Source of the DNA: CAKZML01 sp963823435
GTDB lineage: Bacteria > Pseudomonadota > Gammaproteobacteria > Steroidobacterales > BM003
Assembly (NCBI GenBank): GCA_963823435.1
Contig: CAWGLN010000001.1
Coordinates: 434,001-498,000, forward strand
Reading direction: 5' to 3'
Length of the DNA stretch: 64,000 nucleotides
In this document: piece by piece, positions 17,067-25,205 of the stretch
Layout: every line of letters starts with the position of its first letter
How positions within the stretch are numbered: position 1 is the stretch's first letter
Position numbers and translations under genes: made by a program
Notes under the pieces: generated by a model
The model's database searches: none
What the model was told of the DNA's origin: nothing
The model's input: the letters and a program-made list of their open reading frames with translations, nothing else

Positions 17067-18746
17067 TCACAGCTCTCGCACAAGCCTGAACCCGGTCATT
17101 TTGTCTTTTGTTTGCGCTGGCAAGCGCTGCCTTGCGGAAGATCTTAGCGCGGCTGCCGGACTCGCATAGGAGCCGCCACGCGCCACTTTTAGCGAATTGG
17201 CGCTTGAATCACCCGCAACCCACTCCCTGACATTGCCCACCACATGCCAGAGTTCAAAAGTGTTTCTCTGGGTCGTCTTGTCTGCCATTGGCAAAGGGCG
17301 ATCCAGGGGCTCTGCGAAGGAATAACGCGCCTGGGTGGGTGATACCTCGTCCCCAAACGGGTAGAGGGTTGTGGTGCCCCCTCTGGCCGCATACTCCCAC
17401 TCGGCCTCCGTCGGCAGGCGGTATTTTTGCCCGGTCGCCCTGGATAACCACTCTGCATATTTGTTGGCGTCCTGCCAGCTGACATTTACAACCGGCATAT
17501 CTTCGCCCGGCCAGGGAGAGCCCGGGCATGTGCCTGCGGTGGCCTTGCAATACTCGGCATACTCAGAATGCGTGGTTTCGAACATTGAAATTGCATACGG
17601 GCTGGCAATATTCTCCAGGTGCGCAGGCCCTTCATCCGGGTAGTCGTCATTACCCATACGGAATTCGCCGGCAGGCAGCACTCTCAACAAGGGGCCACGA
17701 GTCCCGTCCGCAAGCATATCGAAACATCCACGTTTGCGCGTCTTGAGCAAATCTGCGGTACACGGAAAATCACTCACGGGTCGGGCCATCGAGCCTGCGC
17801 TTTCGCCGGCCGCAGGCTCCTTGTTACCCTGTGTCGCTTCTGCAGGCGCCGTGACATCAGGTTTCACAACCGCAGCCGGGGGTACAGCCGCCGCAACCAC
17901 TGTGGGCGGGCCTGCAGCGACCGCGCCGCCGGTCTTTGAGTCTTTCGTCGGCGTTTTTTCCACCGGCGTTTTTTCCACCGGCGCTTTTTCCGCCGCCAGG
18001 CGGGGCGCGGCCTCGAGTGCAGGAGTCCAACCCGCAGGCACCAGTTCCACCAATCCTACGCCAAGCGCAAACAAGTAGAGCCTGCCAAGTTGCTCATCGT
18101 TGTCCGGGTCAATGGCCAACGCCCGGGCCTCGGCAATTTTTTCTTGAAAGCCCGCCACCAATGGCTGAAACCAGGTAGAGCCTTTCGCGGCATTCCGGTC
18201 AGACACGGGGAATCCGGTCCAGGAATTCTGAAACGCCGAAATACTGCCATCGCTCCAGTCATCGTTATTCAGGAACTCTTCGACCAGGAGCTGCTCCGCC
18301 CCCGGTGAATGAACAAGCGCCTCCTGGGCAGCCGCCTGGGGCGGCACGGTGGTAATCACGCCCCTGACTGCAGGATTCACCTGCACCTGGGATTCGTCGG
18401 CCGGCTGAATCAACCGCAGGGAGACAAATACAACCACGGCGAATACGACCACGGCCGCGGCCAGACCAAGGAGGCGACCGGAAAACGCCGACTTGTCAGC
18501 TTTGGCAGGGGCTTGCCGGGCAGGCGGCTGACTTGCCTGCTGACTCGACTGATCGATTTGAGCGAGAATATCCGCGCTCTTGACGGTATTGGGCTGGGTC
18601 ACCAGATCCTCAAGCACATCCTCTTGCGTAGTGCTCAGGGAATCAAGCAGCAAGCCACGTCGATGTCGATAGTCATCAAACTGTAGCCGCCCTGCGAAGT
18701 AATCGCGATACAGACGGCCCAACTCTGTCGCGATGTGATCGCTCAT
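17067..18746 (-). CDS. Membrane-anchored SUMF1/FGE-domain protein of the T6SS cluster
   Basis: The 559-residue protein has a cytoplasmic N-terminus of about 95 residues, one transmembrane helix (about residues 93-114, L-L-G-L-A-A-A-V-V-V-F), a Pro/Ala/Lys-rich periplasmic linker, and a C-terminal formylglycine-generating-enzyme-like (SUMF1) fold from about residue 350. Typical SUMF1 strings are visible: Y-R-L-P-T-E-A-E-W-E-Y-A-A-R-G, then N-V-x-E-W-V, R-G-G-S-Y and G-F-R-L-V-R. In T6SS loci such domains occur as the periplasmic end of PpkA kinases; catalytic oxidase activity is not implied. Its start overlaps the ppkA stop as ATGA, so the two are translationally coupled. It probably works with PpkA in sensing. 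Confidence 0.85.
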   Translation of the reverse strand: MSDHIATELGRLYRDYFAGRLQFDDYRHRRGLLLDSLSTTQEDVLEDLVTQPNTVKSADILAQIDQSSQQASQPPARQAPAKADKSAFSGRLLGLAAAVVVFAVVVFVSLRLIQPADESQVQVNPAVRGVITTVPPQAAAQEALVHSPGAEQLLVEEFLNNDDWSDGSISAFQNSWTGFPVSDRNAAKGSTWFQPLVAGFQEKIAEARALAIDPDNDEQLGRLYLFALGVGLVELVPAGWTPALEAAPRLAAEKAPVEKTPVEKTPTKDSKTGGAVAAGPPTVVAAAVPPAAVVKPDVTAPAEATQGNKEPAAGESAGSMARPVSDFPCTADLLKTRKRGCFDMLADGTRGPLLRVLPAGEFRMGNDDYPDEGPAHLENIASPYAISMFETTHSEYAEYCKATAGTCPGSPWPGEDMPVVNVSWQDANKYAEWLSRATGQKYRLPTEAEWEYAARGGTTTLYPFGDEVSPTQARYSFAEPLDRPLPMADKTTQRNTFELWHVVGNVREWVAGDSSANSLKVARGGSYASPAAALRSSARQRLPAQTKDKMTGFRLVREL

Positions 18747-21700
18747 GATGTTGCCCCGGTTACTGTGCGGATCAGGCGGAATCCGGTAATTGAGTCGGCC
18801 CTGCCATCGTGCGCAACCTTCAGCGAGATCTCACAAGTGTCATAACTATTTTCAAACGAACCGCCCCTGGCCGAGATGCTTTGACCGTCCATGACCCATT
18901 CCTGGGCATTTCCGATGTAATTTTTGAGCCCCCACTGGTTACTTTCTCCAGTATTTACCAATTCAAGCTGCTTCCCCTTGATTAACTCACTGCCGCTCTG
19001 GATCCTGCAATTAACGTTCTTCTTGGGGGGAGTGGTACCCGGTGCCTCGGCCGCATATTCCCATTCAGCCGTTGTGGGCAGCCGGTATTCGAACCCGGTC
19101 GTTGCACTTAGCCATTTCGAATATTCAACCGCATCGGCAAGCGAAATATTCGTCAGCGGCATGGCCCTGTTTTCATTGGTCCGTGGCGTACAGGACCCAC
19201 TCACCTCACAATACGTGTTGTAGTCAAAGATCGTAATTTCGTATTTGCTGATGGCAAACGACTTGGGCGCGGGACCGCCCGCTGGAATCACAACCATGAT
19301 AGGGCCATTCTTGTCAGCGCCGAAGGCATCCCTGCAAGTACCCCTGCGGTCAGAGCCAAGTCCGGCAAGGGCCGGATTGCCACATTCATCCTTGCCCCCC
19401 ACTTTTGCCGTTGCCGGCGCGGGAAGGCTGTATGACATGATGGCCTGGCTGCGCGGAAAGACCTGTTGCAGTGAAGCCAGGTAACCTCGGGCAGTGGCAT
19501 CGCTGGTTTTCTTGAGTACATCAAGCCTGGCAACAGCCGATTTGACCAACTGTTCTTCGCGCTTGGCGTAATCAGAGGGTGAAAGATTTTTCAGGCTGGC
19601 AAGGTCACTCTGGGTGCGCGCCACATCCAGGGTGGTTGACGAAGAGAAGGTTGAAGTTAACGCCTCGTTCAACAACTTCGCCCGTTCCGCCGTTTGACTT
19701 GCCGTGCCGTCATCAACACTTTTCTTGGCTGGACTGCTGTCGACTGTCGCTTGCTGTGCTACAGCCTCCTTGGTTGCCGCCGCATCCACCTTGATGCTCT
19801 TCCGGGCCTGCACTATTGGCGCATAGCCCGGCACATAGGACTCGCCCTTGGCCAACAGGTCCAGGGCAGAATCAAACGCACCCTTGCGCGCCGCGTTGTC
19901 CGCCAACCTGACATAGGCATCCGCAAACAGCCTGGGCGCGTCTTTCGTAACGAACACGTCGCCCGGTTTTAACTGGCCTTTCAGTGTATTTAGCGTCGCT
20001 TCGGCCGCCTGAATATCGTTGGCGTTTGCCTGGTCGGTAACCTTCTGCTTCAGGGCCTGGAGATTAGCGGCCGCCGTTCTTGTCGCTTCCAGCTTGCTGA
20101 ATTCAGCCACCGCTGCGCGCAAGCTGCCACCGGCCGACTCCAGGGCAGGATTGCCCGGCATCAGGGCGTTAGCCCGTTTTAGCAAGGCATCCGCCTCAGC
20201 GAATCGCTCGGCATCGGCGAGGGTCGTAATCTGCCTGGTCACTTTTGCGGAAATTTCATTCGTCGTCTGTTGCAGGGAGGTAGCATCCGCTCCCTGTCTG
20301 TCACGCAATTGAATTACCTTATCCAGCCACGCCAGGTCAACCTTGTCCTGTGCAATCAACTGGTTAAGTTCAAACCTGGATTCGGCGGCGCTCTTTTGCG
20401 ACTGCTTGGCCTGGTACTGCTGGAATTCGCTCTCGAGGGCCGCAGCATAATTGCTGGCGACCCGGCTTTCCGGCACCAAACCACGAAGACCTGCAGCCAA
20501 TGTCTTCGCCTCGTCCCAACTTCCAGCCGCCGCCAGACCCCGGGCCCTTCCGATCAAGGCCTCGGCCACACGCTCGCGACCCTGATTGACAATGTCGCCG
20601 GTAGCACCCAGGCCACGCAGTCGATCCACTGTGTTTACCAACTGCCGCCCGTCGTCCAGAGTCAGGTCGGAGCGAGCCAGGCCGGTACTAAATTCGGTCT
20701 CCAGAGTTTGAATTTCTTTCGTCCGGGCTGCCGCCATCTGCTGCGCCTCGGCGTCGCTCATGGCCCGTGCCCTGGCCTGCTCTGCACTGTCAATGTCAGC
20801 CAATTCCTGACGCAGGAAACCCGCCATGGTGGCATCCGGGCGCTGCTGATTGCCCAGGTTCACCAAAGCTCTCGCCGTGTCCCAGTCTTCGGCGCCACGC
20901 GCCGCCCGGGCAGACTGCAGGTATCCCTGCGCTATAGCCTGTCGGGCCATAGTCAGCGTCGGCTCGTCTGCGCCCATGCTCTCCAGCGCGGACAACCTGG
21001 CCGCCGCGGTAGCCTCGTTGGGAGGAGAAAATTGACCAGCCTGTGCCATTCGCTGGATCTCTGAAAGGGCCTCTTCAACGCGGTCATTAAACTGCTTTTC
21101 CGTCCGACTGAGGACGTCCTGCTGGGAAGCCAGGAAATTAGCGTCAGCCACCTCAGAAAACGACTCCAGTGCGGCCCGTGCACCGGCAAAATCCCGTTGC
21201 TGACCCAAGGCAGAAACTCTCTGGGACAGCGCTGCCTGCAGTCCCTTGGCCAAGTCCCTGGAGACCCTTCCGGCCGGATCCAGCTGCAGCAACTCGCCAA
21301 TTTCGGGAACCACCCGCTGGTAGTCTTCTATTGCAGACCCTGCTCCCAAACCAGCGAGCGTTCTTTCCAGTTCGCCGATACGCTGGGCCGTCCGCTGTGC
21401 CGAAACCGCACTGTCCACGGCAACACGCAGATTGTTCAAGGCAACCTCATCGGGAGCGAAATGCAGACCGGCATTTACAAGGAAATCCGCGGTGCCCAGG
21501 TCTTTATTGTCCAGGGCAACCTTAGCCTGGCGTGCAAAGGCACCCGGGAGGCGAGGATCGGACAACATTGGATGATCAGGCTGAACTGCAGCAACGATCA
21601 GGAGTACTTCCTCAACACTGCCCTGGCCCTGTGATGCCAGCAGAGTATCGCTCTTCAGCGCCGCATCAAGGCGATCTGACTGCAAGGTAATTTCCTGCCC

Positions 21701-22936
21701 TTTCTGCTCTGCGATACGCGCGTCTATTTCAGCGACGGACACTGAATCAGGGAATAGCAGCCGCGCCTGGGAGAGCAACATCTCCGCCCTCTGGTAATCG
21801 TAAGCATTTCTGGTTGCATCAATGGCCGCGGCAATATTTCGCTCGAAATAATCCAGCAGAGCCTGTCGGCTGGCCTGGTTTTGCAAATACACCTTGGACT
21901 TTTCGTCGGGACTCAGGTCGTTTGCCAGTTCATCGAAGATAAGATCAATGTCCTTGTCTACGCCCGATATGATGGTAGTGGCCAGAGCGCCCAGGTGTCG
22001 CTCGCGCAAATACGAAGGCAGCCAATTCGCTACGAAAACGACCAGCAGTACCACGGCCACGCCGCCAACAATCATCTGGACCTTGTTGATTTTCCTCGGC
22101 GTAAGCTCTTCGATAAATTCGTCAATATTCGCCGGCTGCTTTTCGCGCTCGAACGCCAGCGCCTTTTGCATCGCTCGCCACTGTCTTCTATTCAGTGACT
22201 CGATCGGGACCAACTTCATGCCGGCATTTCTGGCTTTCAGCGCTGATCGTTTCTTGTATGGATGGTCGCCGGTAAACAATTCATAGGCCACGCAACCGAG
22301 CGCATAGATGTCGTCCCTGCGATCCGGTTCATCACCCTCTATCATCGCGACGGTGGCGTAAGCCGGTGTCAGGGCACCCAGGGACCCCGCGTCAAAAAGG
22401 GTCTTTTCCCCACCATCATGCTCCGATCGCTTGGCGGCCCTGGCGATACCAAAATCAAAGACTTTTACCGTGCCGTCTTTGATCAGAAAGGCGTTTGCCG
22501 GCTTGAAATCCGAATGAATAATCCCACGGTCGTGTGCGTAGGCCAGCCCGCGACTCATGTCCGTGATCAGCGGAATTGCCCGGTCCGGTGGCAGACCCCT
22601 GGATGCATGGCGCTTGATGAATAAATCCAGCGGCTCTCCATCCATATATTCCATGGTCATGAAGACATTGCCGCCATCGCGATCAAAATCAAATACGGTG
22701 GTGATATTCGGATGCGCCAGGTCCTGGGCCTTGCGAGACTCTCTCTGCAGCGCCTTCAGGGATTCCGGATGTTGCTTGAATTCTTCATTCAGAATCTTGA
22801 CCGCAAGGTAGGGATTGCGATCCTGGGCCTCTTCCTTTCTAAGGTCCTTGGCCTTGAAAACAATACCCATGCCGCCGTGACCAATGATGCTTTCGAGCAC
22901 GAATCGGCCCTTGAGCACAGACCCTATCGTTGGCAC
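18743..22936 (-). CDS. ppkA: T6SS serine/threonine kinase PpkA with C-terminal SUMF1 domain
   Basis: The kinase domain (about residues 8-270 from this start) has the glycine loop G-H-G-G-M-G, the A-V-K lysine, the catalytic loop H-S-D-F-K-P-A-N (Ser where RD kinases have Arg; the base Asp is kept) and D-F-G. A transmembrane helix (about 281-300) is followed by roughly 850 residues of helical, coiled-coil/TPR-like periplasmic sequence, then a SUMF1 domain ending G-F-R-L-I-R. Family role: phosphorylates the T6SS FHA protein to trigger assembly, opposed by PppA. This start is GTG 22936 with no good ribosome site. The frame stays open upstream into the Gly/Gln-rich linker, so I think this is the main part of a longer protein starting at 23712. 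Confidence 0.9.
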   Translation of the reverse strand: MPTIGSVLKGRFVLESIIGHGGMGIVFKAKDLRKEEAQDRNPYLAVKILNEEFKQHPESLKALQRESRKAQDLAHPNITTVFDFDRDGGNVFMTMEYMDGEPLDLFIKRHASRGLPPDRAIPLITDMSRGLAYAHDRGIIHSDFKPANAFLIKDGTVKVFDFGIARAAKRSEHDGGEKTLFDAGSLGALTPAYATVAMIEGDEPDRRDDIYALGCVAYELFTGDHPYKKRSALKARNAGMKLVPIESLNRRQWRAMQKALAFEREKQPANIDEFIEELTPRKINKVQMIVGGVAVVLLVVFVANWLPSYLRERHLGALATTIISGVDKDIDLIFDELANDLSPDEKSKVYLQNQASRQALLDYFERNIAAAIDATRNAYDYQRAEMLLSQARLLFPDSVSVAEIDARIAEQKGQEITLQSDRLDAALKSDTLLASQGQGSVEEVLLIVAAVQPDHPMLSDPRLPGAFARQAKVALDNKDLGTADFLVNAGLHFAPDEVALNNLRVAVDSAVSAQRTAQRIGELERTLAGLGAGSAIEDYQRVVPEIGELLQLDPAGRVSRDLAKGLQAALSQRVSALGQQRDFAGARAALESFSEVADANFLASQQDVLSRTEKQFNDRVEEALSEIQRMAQAGQFSPPNEATAAARLSALESMGADEPTLTMARQAIAQGYLQSARAARGAEDWDTARALVNLGNQQRPDATMAGFLRQELADIDSAEQARARAMSDAEAQQMAAARTKEIQTLETEFSTGLARSDLTLDDGRQLVNTVDRLRGLGATGDIVNQGRERVAEALIGRARGLAAAGSWDEAKTLAAGLRGLVPESRVASNYAAALESEFQQYQAKQSQKSAAESRFELNQLIAQDKVDLAWLDKVIQLRDRQGADATSLQQTTNEISAKVTRQITTLADAERFAEADALLKRANALMPGNPALESAGGSLRAAVAEFSKLEATRTAAANLQALKQKVTDQANANDIQAAEATLNTLKGQLKPGDVFVTKDAPRLFADAYVRLADNAARKGAFDSALDLLAKGESYVPGYAPIVQARKSIKVDAAATKEAVAQQATVDSSPAKKSVDDGTASQTAERAKLLNEALTSTFSSSTTLDVARTQSDLASLKNLSPSDYAKREEQLVKSAVARLDVLKKTSDATARGYLASLQQVFPRSQAIMSYSLPAPATAKVGGKDECGNPALAGLGSDRRGTCRDAFGADKNGPIMVVIPAGGPAPKSFAISKYEITIFDYNTYCEVSGSCTPRTNENRAMPLTNISLADAVEYSKWLSATTGFEYRLPTTAEWEYAAEAPGTTPPKKNVNCRIQSGSELIKGKQLELVNTGESNQWGLKNYIGNAQEWVMDGQSISARGGSFENSYDTCEISLKVAHDGRADSITGFRLIRTVTGATS

Positions 22937-23712
22937 GCCACCCGTTTCGCCCGCTGACCAGTGATCCGGGTTGCTCCAACTGGAACTCCCGGTGCCTGTT
23001 TGACCGGTCTGACCTGTATTACTGAATTGACCGGTCTGGCTGAACTGACCGGTCTGACCCGGCTGACCGGACTGACCGGCTGACCGGTTGACCCGGCTGA
23101 CCGGTTTGACCCGGCTGACCGAACTGGCCGGTCTGACCCGGCTGGCTGAACTGACCAGTCTGACCCGGCTGACCGAATTGGCCGGTCTGACCCGGCTGGC
23201 CGAACTGACCAGTCTGACCCGGCTGACCGAACTGGCCTGTCTGACCCGGCTGACCTGTCTGCCCAGGCTGATCTGAACTGACCGGTCTGACCCGGCTGCC
23301 CTGGCTGCCCTGGCTGGCCGAACTGCCCGGTCTGACCGGGCTGAGCGCCCGGGGGACGAAGCTGCGTTGCAGAGTTATCCGGAACGGGCTGCGTTCCGAC
23401 CGGCGGGCGAGCTCTAAGCTGGGTCTTGCCGTCATCGTCATCGGGTGGCAGCGGACCAGGCGTTCCACCCGTCTGCCTTCCAGGCTGACCACCCGCCTGT
23501 TGCCCCGGTCCAACGCCTACAGTGCGTTGCATGAGCATCTCGTAGAGCTGTTGCGGCAAACGCCCGGCTCCATAGAGATTCTTCAGAAGTTGCTGCAGTT
23601 CCGGACCAGCATCAGGATGACTGGCCAATTCCTTGTCAAGCTCCGCCACCAGTTGGGCGAACTCGAATTCGCCGGTCAGAAACTTGCCAAGGGCAAACTT
23701 GAAATTATTCAT
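22924..23712 (-). CDS. Probable N-terminal extension of PpkA: small helical domain plus Gly/Gln-rich linker (frameshifted)
   Basis: ATG 23712 overlaps the pppA stop (ATGA). The first 70 residues are a compact helical domain (F-L-T-G-E-F-E-F-A-Q-L then L-P-Q-Q-L-Y-E-M-L). A Pro/Gly/Gln linker follows, with an acidic D-D-D-D patch and G-Q-P-G-Q-T-G-Q-F nonapeptide repeats. In this frame the repeats decay into R-S-A-G-S-D junk after an extra base near 23272. The repeats continue in a second frame. After two missing G residues (coding strand) near 23077-23088 they continue in a third frame, which runs straight through the GTG at 22936 into the kinase. Its last 13 bases therefore overlap ppkA. The alternative is a separate 262-residue protein. 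Confidence 0.7.
   Translation of the reverse strand: MNNFKFALGKFLTGEFEFAQLVAELDKELASHPDAGPELQQLLKNLYGAGRLPQQLYEMLMQRTVGVGPGQQAGGQPGRQTGGTPGPLPPDDDDGKTQLRARPPVGTQPVPDNSATQLRPPGAQPGQTGQFGQPGQPGQPGQTGQFRSAWADRSAGSDRPVRSAGSDWSVRPAGSDRPIRSAGSDWSVQPAGSDRPVRSAGSNRSAGSTGQPVSPVSRVRPVSSARPVNSVIQVRPVKQAPGVPVGATRITGQRAKRVACQR
22994..23343. repeat. 27-bp tandem repeats encoding G-Q-P-G-Q-T-G-Q-F
   Basis: About a dozen imperfect units of 27 bases, with some shorter 9- and 18-base forms, encode a Gly/Gln/Pro/Thr linker between the N-terminal helical domain and the kinase. There are no unique spacers, so this is not CRISPR. Unit gain or loss would keep the frame; the observed frame changes come from single-base indels. 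Confidence 0.85.
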
Positions 23713-24443
23713 TGCTGTTCAAAATCCACGGCAATCACAGACACATTATCCGCGCAGCGGCGCGAAAGCGCGCAGGCCAATAATTTCTGGCACACATCCA
23801 CCGTGCTGCCATCCGACATCATTTCCTCGATTTCTTCAAACGTCACGTCCTTGTAAAGCCCATCAGAGCAAATCAGATAGCGGTCTTTGTCACGCATCTC
23901 AAAAAGCTGGACCTCCAGCAGCAGATCCTCTTCACCACCTACCGCCCGTGTGATGACATTCTCGCCAGGATAGCCGGCAGCCTGGCTGCGCTCCAGGGCT
24001 CCCTGGGCGATTAACTCCTCCACCTCACTGTGATCGATGGTCATCTGTTCCAGCTTGAAGTTCCTGAGTCGGTATACCCTGCTGTCCCCCGCCCACATGC
24101 ACAGGCAATGACCCGGTAATGCGAGAACCGCCGCGACCGTGGTTCCGATGACATTGCCACGCCCGCCTTCCTGAGACATCGCGTAGAGCTGGCGATTGAC
24201 CTGGATCAGCCTGTCTTCAACTTCGTCTACCAGCTTGCTCGGGCTGTCTGTGTCGCCAATCTCGGAAAGGGATTTCACCACGCTTGAGCTCGCGACATCC
24301 CCTGCTTCGTGCCCGCCCATCCCATCGGCAACCACCCACAAGCCCTGTTGCGAATGATCAAGAAAAGCATCTTCGTTGACCTTTCTGACGTTACCGACAT
24401 TGGTCATGCCGGTAGAAACCCATTGCCACGTACTATCCGCCAT
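23709..24443 (-). CDS. pppA: T6SS PP2C-type protein phosphatase PppA
   Basis: This 244-residue protein removes phosphate from the FHA protein and so reverses PpkA. PP2C motifs are all visible: N-E-D-A near the N-terminus, V-A-D-G-M-G-G-H (metal-binding Asp and the D-G-M-G-G signature), G-D-S-R-V-Y, S-D-G-L-Y and the terminal D-N-V-S-V-I. I choose ATG 24443, which shares a base with the tagF stop (TGATG), giving M-A-D-S-T-W-Q-W. The upstream ATG at 24509 would add 22 residues lying inside tagF. It ends in an ATGA overlap with the next ORF, the tight coupling expected of an antagonistic kinase/phosphatase pair. Confidence 0.93.
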   Translation of the reverse strand: MADSTWQWVSTGMTNVGNVRKVNEDAFLDHSQQGLWVVADGMGGHEAGDVASSSVVKSLSEIGDTDSPSKLVDEVEDRLIQVNRQLYAMSQEGGRGNVIGTTVAAVLALPGHCLCMWAGDSRVYRLRNFKLEQMTIDHSEVEELIAQGALERSQAAGYPGENVITRAVGGEEDLLLEVQLFEMRDKDRYLICSDGLYKDVTFEEIEEMMSDGSTVDVCQKLLACALSRRCADNVSVIAVDFEQQ

Positions 24444-25189
24444 CAGACATCCACCGCCAGGTAGGTTATGCCAGGAAGACCGGATGACGGCGTGACGCTG
24501 TCGACCCACCCGTGTTCCGCCCAGCGACCGTCAAGCATCGCCGGAAACCTGTCCGGGCCCGGTAAACCACGACAAAAAACCAGGCTGGGAGAAATTCTTT
24601 CAGACCCCCTGCCCCACCACACACCGCTTGAAGCAAGTGCATCATCTAGCATCCCGACCGTCACACCCAGCAAGGCACCTGCAATATTCAAGTCCTCTCC
24701 CAGTGGTGAACGAACTCCACGATCCACGCCGGCAAGATCAAAGGCCGATGCCTGCGCTGCTTGCTGATCGATTTGATTTGACTCCAGTTCCCCGGCGAGC
24801 AGGTCGATATCCAGGGCCTCGTTATCCAGCGCCTCGAGCAGAGAATTTTCCACTGACTCGAACCAGGCATCACAGGAAACTGCCACCATCACCGGAGAAA
24901 CAGGCAGCGTCAGTTCCACAGCAACGGTCATGGGAAAATAACGCCCCACCCTGTCCATACTGGGCATCATTACGCCGGCCCAGGCCGACTCACCGCAGAT
25001 ACCCGGGGGCAAGACAAATCGCCACAGCGGACTGGTCAGGTACACCTGCAACCATTCGTCCCCCAATACCTGTTTGGCAGCATTCATGCCGCTCTGTAAC
25101 CAGTCGTCCCACACATCCACAAATTGTCTGGGCAGGTTCCGGGTAAGAAAGTCTCCCTTACCCGGTAATTTTCCATAAAAGCCTGCCAT
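24443..25189 (-). CDS. tagF: T6SS-associated protein TagF
   Basis: The 248 residues open with M-A-G-F-Y-G-K-L-P-G-K-G-D-F, the near-invariant start of the TagF (DUF2094) family. The R-x-L-P-x-x-F-V-x-x-W-D-x-W-L segment and the P-S-x-D-x-V-G-R-Y-F-P segment are also typical. TagF represses T6SS activity post-translationally in Pseudomonas, acting through the FHA protein. Its place between tssM and pppA matches that role. It starts 16 bases after the tssM stop. Confidence 0.93.
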   Translation of the reverse strand: MAGFYGKLPGKGDFLTRNLPRQFVDVWDDWLQSGMNAAKQVLGDEWLQVYLTSPLWRFVLPPGICGESAWAGVMMPSMDRVGRYFPMTVAVELTLPVSPVMVAVSCDAWFESVENSLLEALDNEALDIDLLAGELESNQIDQQAAQASAFDLAGVDRGVRSPLGEDLNIAGALLGVTVGMLDDALASSGVWWGRGSERISPSLVFCRGLPGPDRFPAMLDGRWAEHGWVDSVTPSSGLPGITYLAVDV

Positions 25190-25205
25190 GCGTTTCTACA
25201 CCCGC

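Noticed and set aside
22994..23343. Regular 27-base repeats considered as a CRISPR array
   Set aside because: The units are directly adjacent with no unique spacers and encode a repetitive peptide; no cas genes are present.
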